Assembly: GCF_021390395.1 (NCBI RefSeq) | Contig: NZ_JAJUWT010000027.1 | Span: 62,001-126,000 of the forward strand | From: Saccharothrix sp. S26 | GTDB taxonomy: Bacteria > Actinomycetota > Actinomycetes > Mycobacteriales > Pseudonocardiaceae | Reading direction: 5' to 3' | DNA: 64,000 nt | Shown here: piece after piece, positions 62,753 to 64,000 of the stretch | Numbering within the stretch: the stretch's first letter is position 1 | How the letters are laid out: each line of letters begins with the position of its first letter | Position numbers and translations under genes: made by a program | Notes under the pieces: generated by a model | What the model was told of the DNA's origin: nothing | The model's database searches: none | What the model saw: the letters and a program-made list of their open reading frames with translations, nothing else

Positions 62753-63186
62753 TCACCGTCGTCGAAACGCCCGTCGCGGCCGTTCAGGCCGCCGGCCTGC
62801 GCGGTGCCGCCCGGGTCGCCTACGACCGGTTCCTGGACGAGCTGGCGCACAGCGGCTGCCTGGCCCTCGGCTACCGCGTCACCGGCCCCGAGCCCCTGCC
62901 CCGGCTGTGCGTCAAGCACCTGCGCGGTGCCGACCGCGTCGTCGTCGCCTTCCCCGCGCCGAGCACCGCGTGGATCCTGCTCGTCGGCCCGCACGACGAC
63001 GACCCCGGCCGCGACCTCTACGAGACGCTGTACGAACTGGCCGGCGTCCGCCCGAAGCTGACCGAGAAGCGCACCAAGCCGCCGTGCTGCTCGGACGCCA
63101 CTCCCCCGGTCGCGGACTCGGACCTGGTCGACGACCTGGTCGCCCGCGCCCGCTCCCTGGCCAAATCCCGCCGCCGCCCCACCTGA
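62749..63186 (+). CDS. Unknown protein, second gene of the HTH operon, apparently started by CTG
   Basis: 145 residues (LITVVETPVAAVQAAGLRGA at the N-terminus). The frame contains no ATG, GTG or TTG from the end of the upstream gene to its own stop; the only sensible start is the CTG at 62749-62751, which overlaps the upstream stop (CTGA). Codon usage is typical of a real gene (third position G/C). Residues about 45-80 (RLCVKHLRGADRVVVAFP and STAWILLVG) loosely recall RelE/HigB-type toxin strands, but the match is weak. A CC pair (PPCCSD) and a basic tail (SLAKSRRRPT) end it. Confidence 0.65.
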   Translation: MITVVETPVAAVQAAGLRGAARVAYDRFLDELAHSGCLALGYRVTGPEPLPRLCVKHLRGADRVVVAFPAPSTAWILLVGPHDDDPGRDLYETLYELAGVRPKLTEKRTKPPCCSDATPPVADSDLVDDLVARARSLAKSRRRPT

Positions 63187-63189
63187 CCC

Positions 63190-63231
63190 GCGTGTCGAGC
63201 GTTCACGCGGGACCTGGACGTTCGACACGCG
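63190..63231. repeat. Inverted repeat with intergenic-repeat core at a convergent junction
   Basis: Perfect 10 bp arms CGCGTGTCGA (63190-63199) and TCGACACGCG (63222-63231). The inner part, ACGCG-N8-ACGTTC-N3-ACGCG (63205-63231), has the same layout as the tandem repeat at 26079-26148. Like that one it lies between two converging genes. Confidence 0.65.
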
Positions 63232-63238
63232 GAAAGGG

Positions 63239-63273
63239 AAAGGCCCCCGGAGCGGGAGGCTCCGGGGGCCTTT
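63239..63273. terminator. Bidirectional terminator between the HTH operon and rpoC
   Basis: 15 bp perfect arms (63239-63253, 63259-63273) with loop GGGAG, flanked by AAA and TTT so that it can work in both directions. It begins 17 bases after the rpoC stop. The core of about 23 bases is identical to that of the rplO terminator. Confidence 0.85.
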
Positions 63274-63289
63274 CGGTCGACTGGCTGCG

Positions 63290-64000
63290 TCAGCGGTAGT
63301 CGCGGCCGAAGTCGTAGTCGTCCAGCGGGACCGCGGCACCGGTGCCCGTGCCGAAGACGTCCGGCGTGTAGTAGCCGTCGTCGTAGCTCGGGATGGCGTA
63401 CGCCGCCGCACGCGCTTCCTCGGTCGGCTGCACCTGGATGTTCCGGTACCGGTTGATGCCGGTGCCGGCCGGGATCAGCTTGCCGATGATCACGTTCTCC
63501 TTCAGGCCGATGAGCTTGTCCGAACGCCCGTTGATGGCGGCGTCGGTCAGCACCCTCGTCGTCTCCTGGAAGGAGGCCGCCGACAGCCACGAGTCCGTGG
63601 CCAGCGACGCCTTCGTGATGCCCATCAGCACCGGACGGCCGGCGGCGGGCTCGCCACCCTCCGCCACCACGGCCCGGTTGCCCGACTCGAACTCCGCGCG
63701 CTCGACCAGCGAGCCCGGCAGGAACTCGGTCGCACCCGAGTCGATGATCGTCACCCGGCGCAGCATCTGCCGGACGATGACCTCGATGTGCTTGTCGTGG
63801 ATCGCCACACCCTGGGCCCGGTAGACCTTCTGGACCTCCTGCACCAGGTGCAGCTGGGCCTCGCGGGGACCCATCACGCGCAGCACCTCGTGCGGGTCGG
63901 GCGTGCCCTCCAGCAGCTGCTGGCCCACGTGCACGTGGTCGCCGTCCTGCAGCGGACCGGTGGCCGTGTTGGCCAGTCGCTGGCGCTTCGACAGCTTCTC
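63290..64000 (-). CDS. rpoC: RNA polymerase beta' subunit, C-terminal part (cut by window edge)
   Basis: The 236 visible residues end YDFGRDYR. HDKHIEVIVRQMLRRVTI, MGITKASLATDSWLSAASFQETTRVL and GLKENVIIGKLIPAGTG are the conserved C-terminal blocks of beta', including the trigger-loop-adjacent and jaw-proximal parts. The N-terminal zinc finger and catalytic DFDGD lie beyond the window. It converges with the HTH operon at a shared terminator. Confidence 0.97.
   Translation of the reverse strand, partial: EKLSKRQRLANTATGPLQDGDHVHVGQQLLEGTPDPHEVLRVMGPREAQLHLVQEVQKVYRAQGVAIHDKHIEVIVRQMLRRVTIIDSGATEFLPGSLVERAEFESGNRAVVAEGGEPAAGRPVLMGITKASLATDSWLSAASFQETTRVLTDAAINGRSDKLIGLKENVIIGKLIPAGTGINRYRNIQVQPTEEARAAAYAIPSYDDGYYTPDVFGTGTGAAVPLDDYDFGRDYR

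Overview
This 64 kb window is high-GC actinobacterial chromosome. Gene content, codon bias, acidic or basic extensions on ribosomal proteins, a complete ESX-4-type type VII secretion (T7SS) locus and several large SARP/AfsR regulators point to Pseudonocardiales. A relative of Saccharothrix, Actinosynnema or Lentzea is my best guess; that is inference, since no marker in the window fixes the genus. I found no tRNA, rRNA, insertion sequence, phage gene or CRISPR array.

Layout. (1) 1-1443: start of glmM (partial), then rplM-rpsI on the minus strand with a clear promoter and terminator. (2) 1696-31481: the ESX-4 locus. The order rpsI-rplM / two WXG100 genes / Rv3446c-like protein / eccC / eccD / mycP / eccB, followed further on by truA-rplQ-rpoA, matches the ancestral ESX-4 neighbourhood of Mycobacterium tuberculosis. 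Three things are added to that skeleton: a 14 kb array of SARP-NB-ARC(-TPR) regulators between the Rv3446c-like gene and eccC (three full-length, one lacking the TPR end, one decayed); an EspC-like/WXG-like substrate pair between mycP and eccB; and eccE plus a small protein that looks like a P-loop fold without its GKT. (3) 31730-36813: a secreted subtilase with a P domain, a Uma2-type nuclease, and a GT4 glycosyltransferase / PIG-L deacetylase / multi-pass membrane protein cassette. (4) 36779-41524: truA and the infA-rpmJ-rpsM-rpsK-rpsD-rpoA-rplQ operon. (5) 41764-42250: two decayed DUF1707 genes. (6) 42366-55802: map-adk-secY, a LysE-family exporter, and the S10-spc ribosomal cluster from rpsJ to rplO. 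(7) 56130-60503: the str operon rpsL-rpsG-fusA-tuf. (8) 61020-63186: a kinase-like protein, a small zinc-ribbon protein, and a two-gene unit (HTH protein plus unknown) with its own promoter and palindromic operator, in which the second gene has no ATG, GTG or TTG in frame. (9) 63290-64000: the 3' end of rpoC.

How it works together. Most of the window is core translation and transcription machinery read from the minus strand. The accessory biology lies in the ESX-4 locus: WXG100 substrates, a four-component membrane core (EccB-EccC-EccD-EccE) and mycosin MycP, with a set of ATP-dependent regulators lodged inside it. Eleven-base-spaced direct repeats upstream of two of these regulators look like SARP-type binding sites, which suggests the array controls itself or its neighbours. 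The second candidate system is the autoregulated pair at 62258-63186.

All functional assignments are from reading the sequence and from knowledge of the families; no database search was run.
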